NCBI GenBank assembly: GCA_964030475.1
Contig: CAXIPT010000028.1
Location: forward strand, 124,001-188,000
Direction: 5' to 3'
DNA: 64,000 nt
Origin: Tethya wilhelma
Lineage: Eukaryota > Porifera > Demospongiae > Tethyida > Tethyidae
Within the stretch, counting starts at the first letter, position 1, and each line of letters starts with the position of its first letter. The notes under the pieces are model-generated. The model did no database searches and was not told where the DNA came from. It saw nothing but the letters and a program-made list of their open reading frames with translations. A program made the position numbers and the translations under genes. This document shows positions 1 to 15,108 of the stretch, piece after piece.

Positions 1-3304
<3,304 letters not shown>

Positions 3305-3553
3305 GTGTGAGTTGATGTATGTATAAGTGCGTATCGTTTCTGTTTCTCTCAAGCTGCTGATTTTGTGATTCAAAAATCTTTATTTTGGTATCAGAACAAC
3401 AACATAAACAATTTATGTAGTACATCGTAATATTATTAATGCTATCATTATTAACAATCACTCAAGTACAATGTCAAGGTATTATGATAAAAAAATCATT
3501 TTCCACACTTATCTAGTTTGACAAAATCGAAAACACTTTGCCAAGCACCCAAG

Positions 3554-4613
3554 TTACTCACAGGAAGGCCATTCAGGCCATCCCATCAGAGGGTTCTTGT
3601 GTCGTTTGGCCATATTTAGCAAAGGCTGAGCAAGAGATGACTCACACATTGTGTCACATTTCTTGTTTGGCTCTTTCATGTTTACGTCTGGAATGGCAAA
3701 AGTTACCACAAGTTACATTAGAGGTACTATAACAATTTTGATTGTGGATGATATATAGTCAAACTAACCTGGTGGAACTTTTCCTGGTTGGAAGTCAAAG
3801 TAGCCCAACATAGTTGGTCCTGCTGGACTGATTCCAAAGAATTGGACTGGAGTTTTCTGGTCTTTTACGTTCCAATAGCTGTAGCAAGGTTGCTGTGGGT
3901 TGTTTGTGCCTGGGTACCACCACACATCACACACCACATCCTGCAACATCAAGAGTGCTAACATACTTGTGTATAACACCCTTACCTGAACCATGGCTAC
4001 AATATTTTTTACCTGTATCTTCTTGGTACCATTATATTGGCAGTTTCCCATCCAGTCAGGTGGCACTGTGGCTAACCCCTGCATAGTTTCAGAACAAAGT
4101 GGATCTGTTAACTCACTGCTTGTGACAAATTAAGCTTACCTTTTGGAACATGCAACAACTCATTTCTTCCCACGTATGGGATGTGTGATTGACATAGTAC
4201 ATGTTGCCATTTGTTGCCAGGAAAGAACAACTGTGGTTGTACGATCCAGATTCAGAGAGTGGAAAGCACCACTTGTTGTAGTCCGCTCGAAATGTCTGGA
4301 TCGACATTTAATATGGTACATCTACATCACTAACAAGTGACCATTCAGGCATCCAAGAGCTATAACACATTACCTTGACTTTCCAGTCGTAGTAGATGAT
4401 TCCTGTTGAGTTCCATTCTGAGCCATAGTCCTTGATGTAGACATGGAACCTGGAGCTGAACTGATCGGGCCAAGCCGGCACAGGTGGAGAGAACTCGGTG
4501 TTGTCTTGTGGAGACGTTGTAGTTGAACTCTCTCTCTTTGACAAGCTTCCTTCTTTGTCCGAACTAACGAACGCAGCAAGAACAGCTACCAGCAAGAGTA
4601 TTACACAGTTCAT
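3554..4613 (-). CDS. Secreted Trp/Cys-rich protein, paralogue A
   Basis: Family not recognised with certainty. Five exons (4613-4374, 4295-4140, 4078-4013, 3940-3769, 3687-3554) give about 250 residues. It opens with a signal peptide (MNCVILLLVAVLAAFVSS), then VPAWPDQFSSRFHVYIKDYG, YYDWKVK, TFRADYNKWCFPL, SCSFLATNGNMYYVNHTS, EEMSCCMFQKGLATVPPDWM, NCQYNGTKKIQ, DVVCDVWWYPGTNNP, TPVQFFGISPAGPTML and a C-terminal GWPEWPSCE. Paired cysteines, N-glycosylation motifs and the signal peptide point to an extracellular protein. The order of a GxxY-type core, a CC motif and a late C..PV-like stretch is loosely reminiscent of ependymin-related proteins; that is only a guess. First of three tandem copies on this strand. 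All phases are compatible and no stop interrupts the splice, so it looks functional. Confidence 0.75.
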
Positions 4614-4796
4614 CGTTTGATCGTGTTTGCTATATTATAGCCAGCTACGCATGTGCTTGCAATACGAGCCCCTCCCCCAATTATGAAAATAGGTAAAGGT
4701 CGATGACTTAATTGTGTTTGCAATTACCAACCCCAAACTTTTTTTCCCCTCTACTACCACTAAACACTATTCTGTTCATCAGCCACCAGCATCTCT

Positions 4797-5697
4797 TTAT
4801 CCACAAGAAGGCCACTCAGGCCACCACCTGAAACTTTGCTTTGGTTTGGCCATTAATAAAGTTTCAACGAGTGGAGGTTCACACATCTTCTCGCGGTGAA
4901 CATTTGGCTTCTCAAGACTGACCTCTATATAAGGTGACAAACACTCATATCAAAAAGCTATTAGTAAACTGACTTGCATGGTGCACATACAGTACCTGCA
5001 GGGTTTTGTCCAGGTTTGAAGTTGAAATATTCCAAGATGGTTGGTCCAATGGTAAGTCCAAAGAACTGGACAGGAGTGTTTGTTCCAACCTCATTCCAAT
5101 AACCATAACAAGGCTTCTCTGGATCACTAGTGCCTGGAAATCACCACACATCACATAGAACATCCTATGAGCACAAACTGCAATTTGCAAGCAAGGCATT
5201 TGATTTCTGTGTATCTCAAACAGCTGCAATCATATTCAATGATCCATTACCTTGATCTTTGCAGTACCATTGTATTGACAGTTGTTCATCCAGTTTGATG
5301 GTACTGCTGCTAATCCCTGTATTATAATACAATACCAATACTAGAATGCTTATTAATGATGTTGAGAACCTACTGGAGCAAACATGCAGCACTCCATGTC
5401 TTCCCATTTACTAGATGTGTGGTTAACAAAGTACATATTCTTCCCAGTCGCCAGGAATGAACATGTATAGTTGTTATAAGATGGTCCAGAACCAAACAGA
5501 GGAAGACACCATTTCAAATAGTCAGCACGGAATGTCTGGAAGCACAAATCATACATACACCCTTGGCTAAGTATAGCCCAAGGGCCATTACTGAGGGACA
5601 CTACTAGGCCAGAGATGAACAAAAAAACAACAGAGCATTGTAGGCTGCAGCTGCAGGTATGTTTCCTCCCTATTAAACTGGTCCCAACAAAATACAA
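4797..5697 (-). pseudogene. Paralogue B of the secreted Trp/Cys-rich family, broken
   Basis: Clearly a copy of the neighbouring genes: exons near 5697-5374, 5316-5251, 5164-4996 and 4924-4797 align with paralogue C along their length. Two lesions are visible. First, the part of exon 1 encoding the VPAWPEQF..YYDWKIE segment is missing: the signal-peptide DNA (FLFISGLVVSLS) runs straight into the TFRADYLKWCLPL exon, as if about 240 bases had been deleted relative to copy C. Second, in the exon reading DVLCDVW the next codon is TGA (5141-5143) where C has TGG. The downstream exon still reads EVSLEKPNV to WWPEWPSCG and then TAA, so decay is recent. A truncated secreted product cannot be excluded. 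A single-base sequencing error could explain the stop but not the deletion. Confidence 0.75.
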
Positions 5698-6071
5698 AGA
5701 CCTTTGCCTGCAGATTAGCTGACCAGATGTGATTATTACATCTCATGCATCCTGTATTATACCATACCGACGGACCCTCGGCGTCTAGTCTACGCATGCG
5801 CAGCTAGGGTTCATATCGATACCGCGCGACAAGATATATCTATCATACTCTACCAGCTCACAAATCACTAGTACCACTGATAAATAAACCTTAAAATGCG
5901 CACACAATGAAGATTTTGTATCATGCATGTTGCCTTTTAATATTGCACTTTCATTTGGCCATCTATACCAACCCAAAAAATTTAATGGTTACATTTCTAT
6001 TCATAACAGTTACTGTTTCCTTTGTAGCCAAGCATTTTTCTGTTAACAGTTCACCAACCGTTAGTATCTCT

Positions 6072-7166
6072 TTATTCACAAGAAGGCCACTCAGGCCACC
6101 ACATGATATTGCGTTGTGGTTTGGCCTTGATTAAAGTTTCAACGAGTGGAGGTTCACACATCTTCTCACAGTGAACATTTGGCTTCTCTAGACTGACCTC
6201 TATATAAGTGATGAACAATAATTAGTAATCTGTGAATGAAATTTATTGACTAAAAATTGCACAGTGTTACCTGCAGGGTTTTGTCCAGGGTTGAAGTTGA
6301 AATATTCCAGGATGGTTGGTCCAGTGCTAGAAAGTCCAAAGAACTGGACAGGTGTGTTTGTTCCAACCTTGTTCCAATAACCGTAACAAGGCTTCTCTGG
6401 ATCACTGGTGCCTGGAAACCACCACACATCACATAGAACATCCTGGCAGTATGAGAACAAATTGCAAGCAATAATAATTAGGTACAATCATAAATACCAG
6501 CAATTATAATTACCTTGATCTTTGTAGTACCATTGTATTGACAGTTGTCCATCCAGTTTGGTGGTACTGCAGCTAATCCCTGTATAGATTATACTATGCA
6601 GTACTTAGCTTTGTTCCCTGGTTCCTCCCTCCCACAAATGAATCAAAACCTACTGGAGCAAACATACAGCACTCCATGTCTTCCCATTTACTAGATGTGT
6701 GGTTAACAAAGTACATATTCTTCCCAGTCGCCAAGAATGAACATGTATAGTTGTCATAGGATGATTCAGAATCAAACAGAGGAAGACACCATTTCAAATA
6801 GTCAGCACGGAATGTCTATAGAACCACAAATCGTACAATCAATTCACTACTGTAACAAGACTTAGTATGAATGTACTAGCTACAATTTTATACCTCAATT
6901 TTCCAGTCATAATAGACAATCCCTTTAGAACTCCAATCAGAGCCATAGTCTTCAACATAGATATTTATTTGGACATTGAACTGCTCTGGCCATGCTGGTA
7001 CTGAGGGTGGAGGGTCACTGCTCACAGACCACTGATCAGCATTCTGGAGCCACTCCATTTTCTCCCTCATGGATACACTCTTGGCTAAGTTTAGCCCATG
7101 ACTGAGGGACACTACTAGACCAGAGATGAACAGAAACAAGCAGAGCATTGCAGGTTTAACTCTCAC
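6072..7166 (-). CDS. Secreted Trp/Cys-rich protein, paralogue C
   Basis: Intact third copy with five exons (7166-6894, 6815-6654, 6579-6514, 6442-6271, 6199-6072), about 265 residues. Signal peptide MLCLFLFISGLVVSLS follows a few basic residues; the start could be MRVKPAML or the second Met. Then VPAWPEQFNVQINIYVEDYG, YYDWKIE, TFRADYLKWCLPL, CSFLATGKNMYFVNHTS, MECCMFAPGLAAVPPNWM, NCQYNGTTKIK, DVLCDVWWFPGTSDP, TPVQFFGLSSTGPTIL, NPGQNPAEVSLEKPNV and terminal WWPEWPSCE. Exon phases equal those of copy A. The protein is bracketed by WPEQ near the N terminus and WPEWPSC at the very end, which may form a paired surface or covalent closure (inference). Function unknown; extracellular or secretory-granule location inferred. 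Confidence 0.78.
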
Positions 7167-7309
7167 TCAGCTTGTATAGATTAATTAATGAGCTGATGCA
7201 ATAACCAGAGGCTATATATAGATCTAATTAAAATAATCATTATCACTCTATCACATGAGTCAATTCTAATTCGTATGATTGCAATTATTGCTATATAGTA
7301 GAAATACTA

Positions 7310-7440
7310 GTACTAATGCGCATATGCGCGCATGCGCCTATATGCGCGATGACTAATGTGACGTCACAACTAGATTAATATAATATGCGATATGCGCGGA
7401 TATCCGGATGCAAACCATCATTATATTATGCGCATATGCA
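7310..7440. promoter_or_regulatory. Palindrome-rich putative promoter upstream of paralogue C
   Basis: This stretch is full of GCGCATATGCGC-like palindromes, contains GCGCATGCGC (the core recognised by NRF1 in animals) and a TGACGTCA CRE palindrome near 7359-7366. It begins about 150 bases upstream of the copy C start codon. Regulatory role is inferred from motifs only. Confidence 0.4.
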
Positions 7441-7450
7441 CGCATTATAT

Positions 7451-7751
7451 CATAGATAATATAGACTACGTGACCGGGATTGGAAACGCCCAGGATTTTG
7501 CGGACAACTCTGGTTTCGTAACGCATGCGCGGGAAAATTGCAAAATGTCACGTGATACAGGAGGAATGGCTGCTCCTGGATCTTTTGAGTTTTATTTGAG
7601 CTCTTATGCTTTTGAAATGGCATGCTGCAAGTTTACAAGGAGACTTTTAAGGTAAGATTTTTTGCATGTTTATTCTACAAATCATTATACTGTCTGTAGT
7701 AATGAAATGGCTGCTTTATTAAACTAAAATTATTATCACACACACATACAC

Positions 7752-7786
<35 letters not shown>

Positions 7787-8743
7787 TAAATATTGATATG
7801 CTGATAAAGAGATGTTCCATAATTGACAAGTTTATGGTGGCTGCTGCCAGGGATCTGAACACAGAACATCAGGAGTGCAGTGCATCTGCCATCTGAACAG
7901 TCCAGGCACCTATTGCATTACAGAACTGAACTTCAATCTTGTCTTGCTGTGATTATCCTGGTTGTAGTACTTTTTCTTATGAAATATGGTTATAGGCGAA
8001 GTTTACGTCCCATCCTATCAAATTAGAATGTAATGATGCTGTTTAGGAGTACTGTAGAAGTTCAAATACCCAATCTTGCTGCTAGGTAATAATTACATTA
8101 CTTGTCATTTAAGTACTTGTATAAACACACCATTCAGCTGAAAACTATACATTCCCATGAATAAAAATTGTGCTTGTTCCATGAAACATAGACTAATGCA
8201 CCTTAAAATGTCAATATTAGCTATAGCCAGAGAACAGTACAGTTCTGAGGGGTACAGAAAAAGCATATACATGGAGCTCTACTATACCTACCAATTGATG
8301 ACAAAATTTTGACATAGCCCTTTGTGTTATGCCAAACAAGATTAGCCCATTCCATATTGCACCAAAAGTACTAGTTAGTATGATAACAATGACTACTATT
8401 GTTGGCTTACTTTTAGAGTTAGAGGTACAGAAACAATGAGAGTTCATAGACTCATCACAAAACTCGGCATGATTTAGCCCAAAATGCATACGTAAGTAGA
8501 TATTTGCACTTTATTATTCCAGTACCAAGTAAGTATATTCTTACCTGTTCCAATGAACCTCCACTGTAACAAAACTATTGCCTCTCCAGCTTCTCTTCGC
8601 CTCTTTCCTTGCTGACTTGCACGTCAAAAGAACTCGCGAATTTTATGGCAGCTGTCAAAAATTGAAACCCGCGCTGTCCGTGAAAATTACATTGGAGTGA
8701 ATGGGCGTTTCCAATCCCGGTCACGTAGTCTATATTATCTATG
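7451..8743. mobile_element. DNA transposon with 42-base terminal inverted repeats
   Basis: Left end 7451-7492 (starts CATAGATAATATAGACTACG) and right end 8702-8743 are perfect reverse complements over 42 bases. The element is flanked on both sides by ATTATAT (7444-7450 and 8744-8750), a 7-base target-site duplication. Length is 1293 bases. No transposase is visible, so it looks non-autonomous. Inside are a CA microsatellite (about 7737-7783), an ORF starting MSRDTGGMAAPGSFEF with a donor-like GGTAAGA at its end (7543-7655), and on the minus strand an ORF with one hydrophobic stretch (IVVIVIILTSTFGAIW, 8217-8489). These may be captured host pieces or chance. Confidence 0.85.
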
Positions 8744-8847
8744 ATTATATTGAAGCGCTAGTGCGAGAGCAATCAGCTGTTTCATAGTTTGGCCTGATAT
8801 TTTAGAACTCTAGTTTTCAGCCGGGTGCAAATCAAGGATGCTAACTG

Positions 8848-11800
8848 ATGTTTGAGAGAATGAACTTATCATGTCTGAATAGATTTGGCGTGAGCCGTTG
8901 CCTACCTATCAGGCTGGTAACTCTTCTCGTAGGGTTTCATTGTGTGACCGTAGCCATGACTGCAGATTGTGAACAAGGTAACTTAATTTCTCTGTATTAA
9001 AAAATTGTCAAAAAATTTGTGTATAATATATATCAATTCCCTTTTTTTTCTGATTCCAACCTGCAGGACTTGAATATGGTGATGATGTAAAGCTCTCTTT
9101 GAGCTGCATCTCAACCAGACCATCAGTTTCCTATAGTAGACTGGACCTCCAGGACCAGGCCTGGGATGAGTTGCTGATACTTAATACCATTATTCACTAC
9201 AATTGCACTGACCCCAATGGATCTGTGGTACGCAGACAGTATAATTATTTTACTTTAACATAATGTGCATAATGTTTGATAAGCAGAATTATTGTAAAAG
9301 TTTGTGACAATATTTGTGGTCAGTTATTGAACCTTGATAACTATCTACTACTGTATTAATAAGCCATATTCACCCCTGACAGAGAGTTTAATGGAATTTT
9401 TTTGGCACAGCTTGTAGACAATGAGGTGATAGCAGCGAGTACTTCAGTCTCGTTGACTAAAAACTTCCCCTATCTGGACCCTGGTACAAACTGCACGTTC
9501 TCAGGCTGCTACGACCCTCGATCAGTGTCCCCCGGCAACAGACAGCTGGCTATAAGGGAGATGTACTGCATTACAGGTAGTCATGTACATAAGTCATAAC
9601 ACTCTGGTATATTATACATGTCTGCTTCTGTATGCCATTGTGTATTAAATGCAATAATAAAAGTAATTAACTGTGGGGATTTTCTTTTTTGATGACCTCT
9701 CTTTTCCTCCTTTCAGATTCTGCTGATGAGTGTTTGGAGGCAGAGCTCAACAACTGCAGTGTGGGTAACTCTGTGTGTACTAACACACCAGGAAGTTATG
9801 AATGCCATTGCCCTCCAGGCTATGTGGGAAATGGAACTCATTGTGAAAGTGAGTCTCATTTTCCTCTGATGAAGAGTAGTGATGGGTTTTTTAATGCTCC
9901 AATTATTATTGTAATACACACTTTTTGTAGATATTATTGAATGTGACAGTGGTGGGCACAATTGTAGTGTTAATGGAACATGTACTGACACTGATGGTGG
10001 TTTCACATGTGCTTGTCAAATGGGGTATAGTGGAGATGGATACAATTGCACTGGTAACAGTAATTAATCTGCACATTTTTTAATAAAATTAATAGTTTGA
10101 TTTCTTAAAAACTCTTTTTCCAGATATTGATGAATGTATCCAAGGGGCAAATTGTAGTGATCATGCACTTTGTGTGAACTTGGATGGAGGGTTTGAGTGT
10201 GTGTGTCAAGATGGATATGAAGGAGATGGATACAATTGCACCGGTAACAGTAATAAACCGCACATTTTTGGTAAAATTTTATAGTTTGATTTTTTATAAA
10301 ACCTCTTTCCAGATATTGATGAATGTATCCAAGAAGCAAATTGTAGTGACCATGCCTTTTGTGAGAACTTGGATGGAGGGTTTGAGTGTGTGTGTCAAGA
10401 TGGATATGAAGGAGATGGAGTCAATTGCTCTGGTGAGCAGCATGTAGCTAGCTAGCTGTCACTGCCTTGATTATCACGGTGGAGTTTTGATTCAATCAGT
10501 AATAATGGTCTTACACTTATGGTATTATATACAGTAGTAGCTTTCATTATAATCTATTGTAGATATGCATGTTATGTTAGGGATTTTTTTCCAGTACTAT
10601 TACCGATTGTCCTTAGTACTTCTCCATAGTGTGAACCTAGTGATCCGTGCTACATGCACATCCATTCATGGTCAGGTAGTATGTGTTACAGTTTGGACTG
10701 CTCTCAGTGACGTTCACCCACTGTTTTGAACCACATGCATTGAAATCACATTAGTCATGTTACACACAAAAATAATTAATAGCATTGATTGCCATCGTTC
10801 AATGGAGCTGTAGTTTTTGTACGAAAAACAAGCAAAACAAGCAAAACAGGCGTTGCTACAGTTAACTGCACTGAGGGAAAGAATGGGGAGAGGTCAAAGA
10901 AGCATAATGCTCAAGTGTTTACCATTAATTGTCTATTGTTGTTCAAGTGGACCACACTATTCTAATTATGCAAAATGAGGTTGTACTTGTGTACACAAAC
11001 ACTAACACAGAGCTCATTAGGAACTCCACAACTACAACGGAGGATTCACCTTCTTCCAGTGTGTTTGATGAAGAAGAAGTGGTAGTGGAGACAGCCAGAG
11101 ACAGGATGCTCCTTCACAGAATACTTGTCCCCCTGGCAGCTGGCCTGATAGTGATATCTGGTGTGGTGGTGTGTGTGCTAGTGTCAACACTTGTCATCAG
11201 GTCTAGGAGGAAACCGAAGATGTACGATAATTTTACATTGTGTGTGTGTACATATGTATAAACCATTGTACCTTTGAGTGTGTATTTTATATCAGTGGTT
11301 ATCATTGTGTGTGTGTCTATTCCACAGCTTGACACTGCGTGACGAACTTTCTAAGAATGATGTAAGTTGAGAGCTATAGAGTAGGTTTACATGTACCGAC
11401 CAATATACCTCATACAGCATAAATTTATAGTGCACATGTGTTCGATCATTATGCTCTTGAGCATATAGTGTGTGCGTGCATGCCTTCTCATGTGTGTAAG
11501 TATATAGCATATGTTATTGTATCAATATTATAATAGTCTGGCTCTTTCTTACATTACTGTACGTATAAATTATTGCATGAACTTCCTTACCAATTTCGTG
11601 CTTAACCGCCACTGGCATTTTAAAAAAATAAGCCATCTCTTTATATTGAGTGAATTCCATTAATGGTTTGTTATTTTTTCAATCAGAAATTAGACGACAA
11701 CTTCTTTCCTATTGACATCATCGGATATCCCACTCCAATTATTCAGCCGTGTCAGTCACAAATGAGCATCCTGGACTTCCTGGAACACACTGTCAATCCA

Positions 11801-12415
11801 GTCCCAATCAGCTGTACAGTTCAGAATGAACAGTTGACATTAAGCATCCCACACTCTAAGATCAATACTAGTCATCAGAGTCTCCCAAAACTGAGTCCCA
11901 AGGAGCTAGAATCTCGAGAATCTCCTGGTGTGTGTGAGAGGAGCTCCTGTAGTGATGAGGAGTCATTGTCAATTGTTGTCATGGAGAGCTGTAGTACTCA
12001 ATTGATGAGCACAGATCAAAGCATTGCTGAAGATATAGAAGAACAATGCATACAACCTCAGTCACAATGTGAGGAGTCCAAGTGTGATCACGTGAGAGTA
12101 AACATTGATTATAGTAGTCAGACCATCTCCACTCACTCTGACCTCTTGTCTCCTGCTGAGAGCAGCAGAGAAGCAGAGCAAGTAATGGAGGTAACAGCTC
12201 CCAACATACAAAGAGTAAAGACCTCCTCTCCTGTTTATCTCGAACAAATATTATCACACGATAACTCTAATAATGTCCACTATTACACTGACAGTGAAGG
12301 CTACGTTCAATTCGACATTAGCAGTAGTGGCAACATGTGTACTGTTCAACCCTCCTGCTATGATCTCAGCATCTCCAGGGAGTGTAAAGGTATCAGTCAA
12401 AAAGGTATACCTTAG
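8848..12415 (+). CDS. EGF-repeat single-pass membrane receptor-like protein
   Basis: Ten exons (8848-8977, 9066-9227, 9411-9576, 9717-9850, 9932-10052, about 10124-10241, 10313-10433, 10949-11220, 11328-11359, 11688-12415). A signal peptide (IRLVTLLVGFHCVTVAMTA) is followed by about 110 residues of Cys-containing ectodomain, then four EGF modules; modules two to four are one exon each. They carry calcium-binding EGF signatures such as DIDECIQ..CVNLDGGFECVCQDGYEGDG. A Ser/Thr-rich and acidic stem precedes one membrane helix (ILVPLAAGLIVISGVVVCVL) with basic stop-transfer RSRRKPK. The cytoplasmic tail is about 255 residues, Ser-rich, with a lone tyrosine motif EGYVQFD near the end. Known role of such modules is calcium-stiffened protein binding; the ligand is unknown. 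No kinase or phosphatase domain is seen, and further 3' exons cannot be excluded. Confidence 0.8.
10124..10433 (+). repeat. Recent tandem duplication of an EGF exon with its intron
   Basis: Exons at about 10124-10241 and 10313-10433 encode nearly identical calcium-binding EGF modules. The introns before them also match closely: both start GTAACAGTAAT and end with a CTCTTT..CCAG acceptor. The duplication unit is therefore one exon plus one intron, about 190 bases, and is young. Confidence 0.8.
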
Positions 12416-13387
12416 GTTGATTTATCACTGATTTTGTTCTCTTGGAGCATTTTTAAAACATGCAGCCAACACATTTTAATTTATGCTACATTGTGTGCCT
12501 AGCAGCAAAGTATCACTTCTATTAATTTATATAATTTTTAATGACACTCTACACGGCTTTGTGGTATTGTACGTTGTTGTAACTTTTCAAGCAGGCCAGG
12601 GCAGAACATGGAAATGGTATTCGAATGGTTCGATTTTAAGACTTCAATTTCTAGACAACTGGCTTACATTACGAGTGATTATTTAATTGGACACATTCAG
12701 TATTATTACATGCCACTCCTAATTTGTAACACATTATATTTACAATCTTTTGTCAATCAATCAACTCAACTGTGAAAAAGATTTGACTTGTGTGTTAAGA
12801 TTACTGAATGGCACTCCAACTCCCCCAGCTGCCACACAACCCTGATTGCAGACTGTGAGTGTGCTACCATGTGGTCATGCACCGGCCAACCACCTGTGTG
12901 TGGGTGCATGCAGCCTCTTGAGTGGTGGTGTTCCAACCCAATAGATTGGTATTGGGGACCACCTTGAATTTGCACACATGAATGGTCTGGGATAATGGCA
13001 TTGTATTGTGATTCTCAAGCAGAAAGACTGCAGCTGGTACCATAGCATGCATACCATACTAATGTCAGCCAGCAGCAGCTAGTAAGTACCCTGCTGCTCA
13101 ACTCATTGTGTACATCCACCAGTTTATTAATTGATTAATTGATCACTGTATGTAACAAGTTTGACAAATTAAACATTAAAACACACTAGCTGGCATTAGA
13201 ATAGCTGTAAGCATAAAAGTATAATATTATATAAGCTTATAGTGGTACAAAGTTCACTACACATGCCATAATATTACGGAGGACAAAGTACTTCTATAAA
13301 AAGGAAAGGGGGGAAAATGTGTGCATGTGTGCAACTACTGAAACAAGAGTAACCAGAATTCTGATTGTGGATGCAGTGATGTGGTTC
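12416..13387. other. Gap between convergent genes, no gene seen
   Basis: This lies between the stop of the EGF receptor (+) and the stop of the first GABA-B-like gene (-). It is AT-rich with several short ORFs on both strands that lack family features. It probably holds both 3' untranslated regions. Confidence 0.5.
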
Positions 13388-15077
13388 TCATTCTGAACTT
13401 GTGGTTCCAGTCCCTCCAAGATATTCTTTACTATCACCAGTTTCCTGTTAGTAATGCATGTTGAGTGTACATGCAAGTTTTGGGAGGGTTAGCAACAATT
13501 TCTTTCAATGATATTGTGGTTTAGGACAATAGCTTACATGAGCACGGTGGTTCTTGGAACTAGTACCATTACTACCATTCCTCACAGGACTTTTGTCATC
13601 AACATCCTGCATGGCACAATAATTATTAACATTACATAATGTGCACATGTGTCAAGCACATACACAATGGGGGTGAGAATTTAACTATACATACACCTGT
13701 ACGCACTTGAATCGCTCGACCAAGCAATGTACATACCTCATACTCTCTAAGCCGGTACTTGAGTTCAATGACCTCCTTCTCTAATTTCTCCAACTTTTCC
13801 TTCTCCCCTGACAGTACTCCCTCACCGGTGTGAATTGAAGTACCCCCTTGACTGAAAATATGCTCCCCTTTTGGATCTCGATACAGATTATACATCTATT
13901 ACATCATTATGATGTAATTATACAAGAAATGAAAGCAGGTCACTCTTCACTCACCTTTGGAATGAACACAAAGGCCAATATGACAGAAGGGTACACCAAT
14001 CGTCCTAATCCTACAAATGCCGTGTTCACATTCGGCAACGTGGAACCCGATGCCAAATCAACACCCACAAGAGCCAACAGGATCAAACTGGTGATGTAGA
14101 TGGCAGCTGCAATGGCCTTGGAATCGTTGAGAGCTCTGATTCTGACTTTCCTCGTACGGAAGGCAAAATACATGGCAACTCCTTGCAGGGCTAGCTTATA
14201 GGCATAGGATATGCCCAGCCATATCAGGTGAGAGTCGGAGGTGCAGTAGTAGAACTTGTAATCAACAGGTTGTCCATCCTCCTGAGTGCCAAAGTAGCTC
14301 AATATTAAGGCTTAATTAATAGGGGTTAGCCTCATAGCCAGGTAACTCCCTCTCTCTATTTTTTTAAAATTTTTTTATTTATTTTTTTTTTTAAATTTTT
14401 TCTTTGGTTATTGTTACGCACTAAAGAGGGACTGGCCAGGGTATGACACCATCATTGGATGATTTCAGACACATTATTGGACGCTATATGTTAGCCAAAA
14501 CAACTTTTTAAAGTCAAACTCACAAATTCAGGTTTCTCTTTGTTGACTCTGAGATCAGCAATGAGTATAGCATTTCGGATAAGTGTAGGTACTAGAATGA
14601 TGATTACGTCAAGCCACACAATGACACCAATGCCTAGCAACAGGTGCCAATCCTTTGGAGGTTTAGGCTATTGAGGAGAATAATAAAATTATTGACATTG
14701 TTTTGCATTAAATAGACATACATTAACTACCGAGAGTGGATATGGAGGAATTCGATCAACAGAAGATGACTAGCATCTGTACTGACTGACCTTGCGGCTT
14801 GGTTTGATGTGAGTATGGATCTCATAGACTCTCCATGTTTTTACCAGGACAACAGCAAAACACAGCGTGTTGCCAACACTGAAGCACCACACATTAATCT
14901 GTACAGAATAATGAGACATGCACCATATATCACAAACATTGTGTATGACTCACGTTGCAGTAGATGGTATTGATGTTCTTGTCCACAGTAGGGATGATAA
15001 GAAACACCACTGAGAGATAGAGAAGGAAGGCTCCAAGGATGATAAGATAGTTGAGGTTGGGACTAGTCAAACGAACA

Positions 15078-15108
<31 letters not shown>

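Noticed and set aside
4714..4899. Plus-strand ORF
   Set aside because: Antisense shadow of the last exon of paralogue B.
7392..7655. Plus-strand ORF across the left end of the transposon
   Set aside because: It starts outside and crosses the inverted end, so the long form cannot be an ancestral gene; only the inner part from 7543 is even possible.
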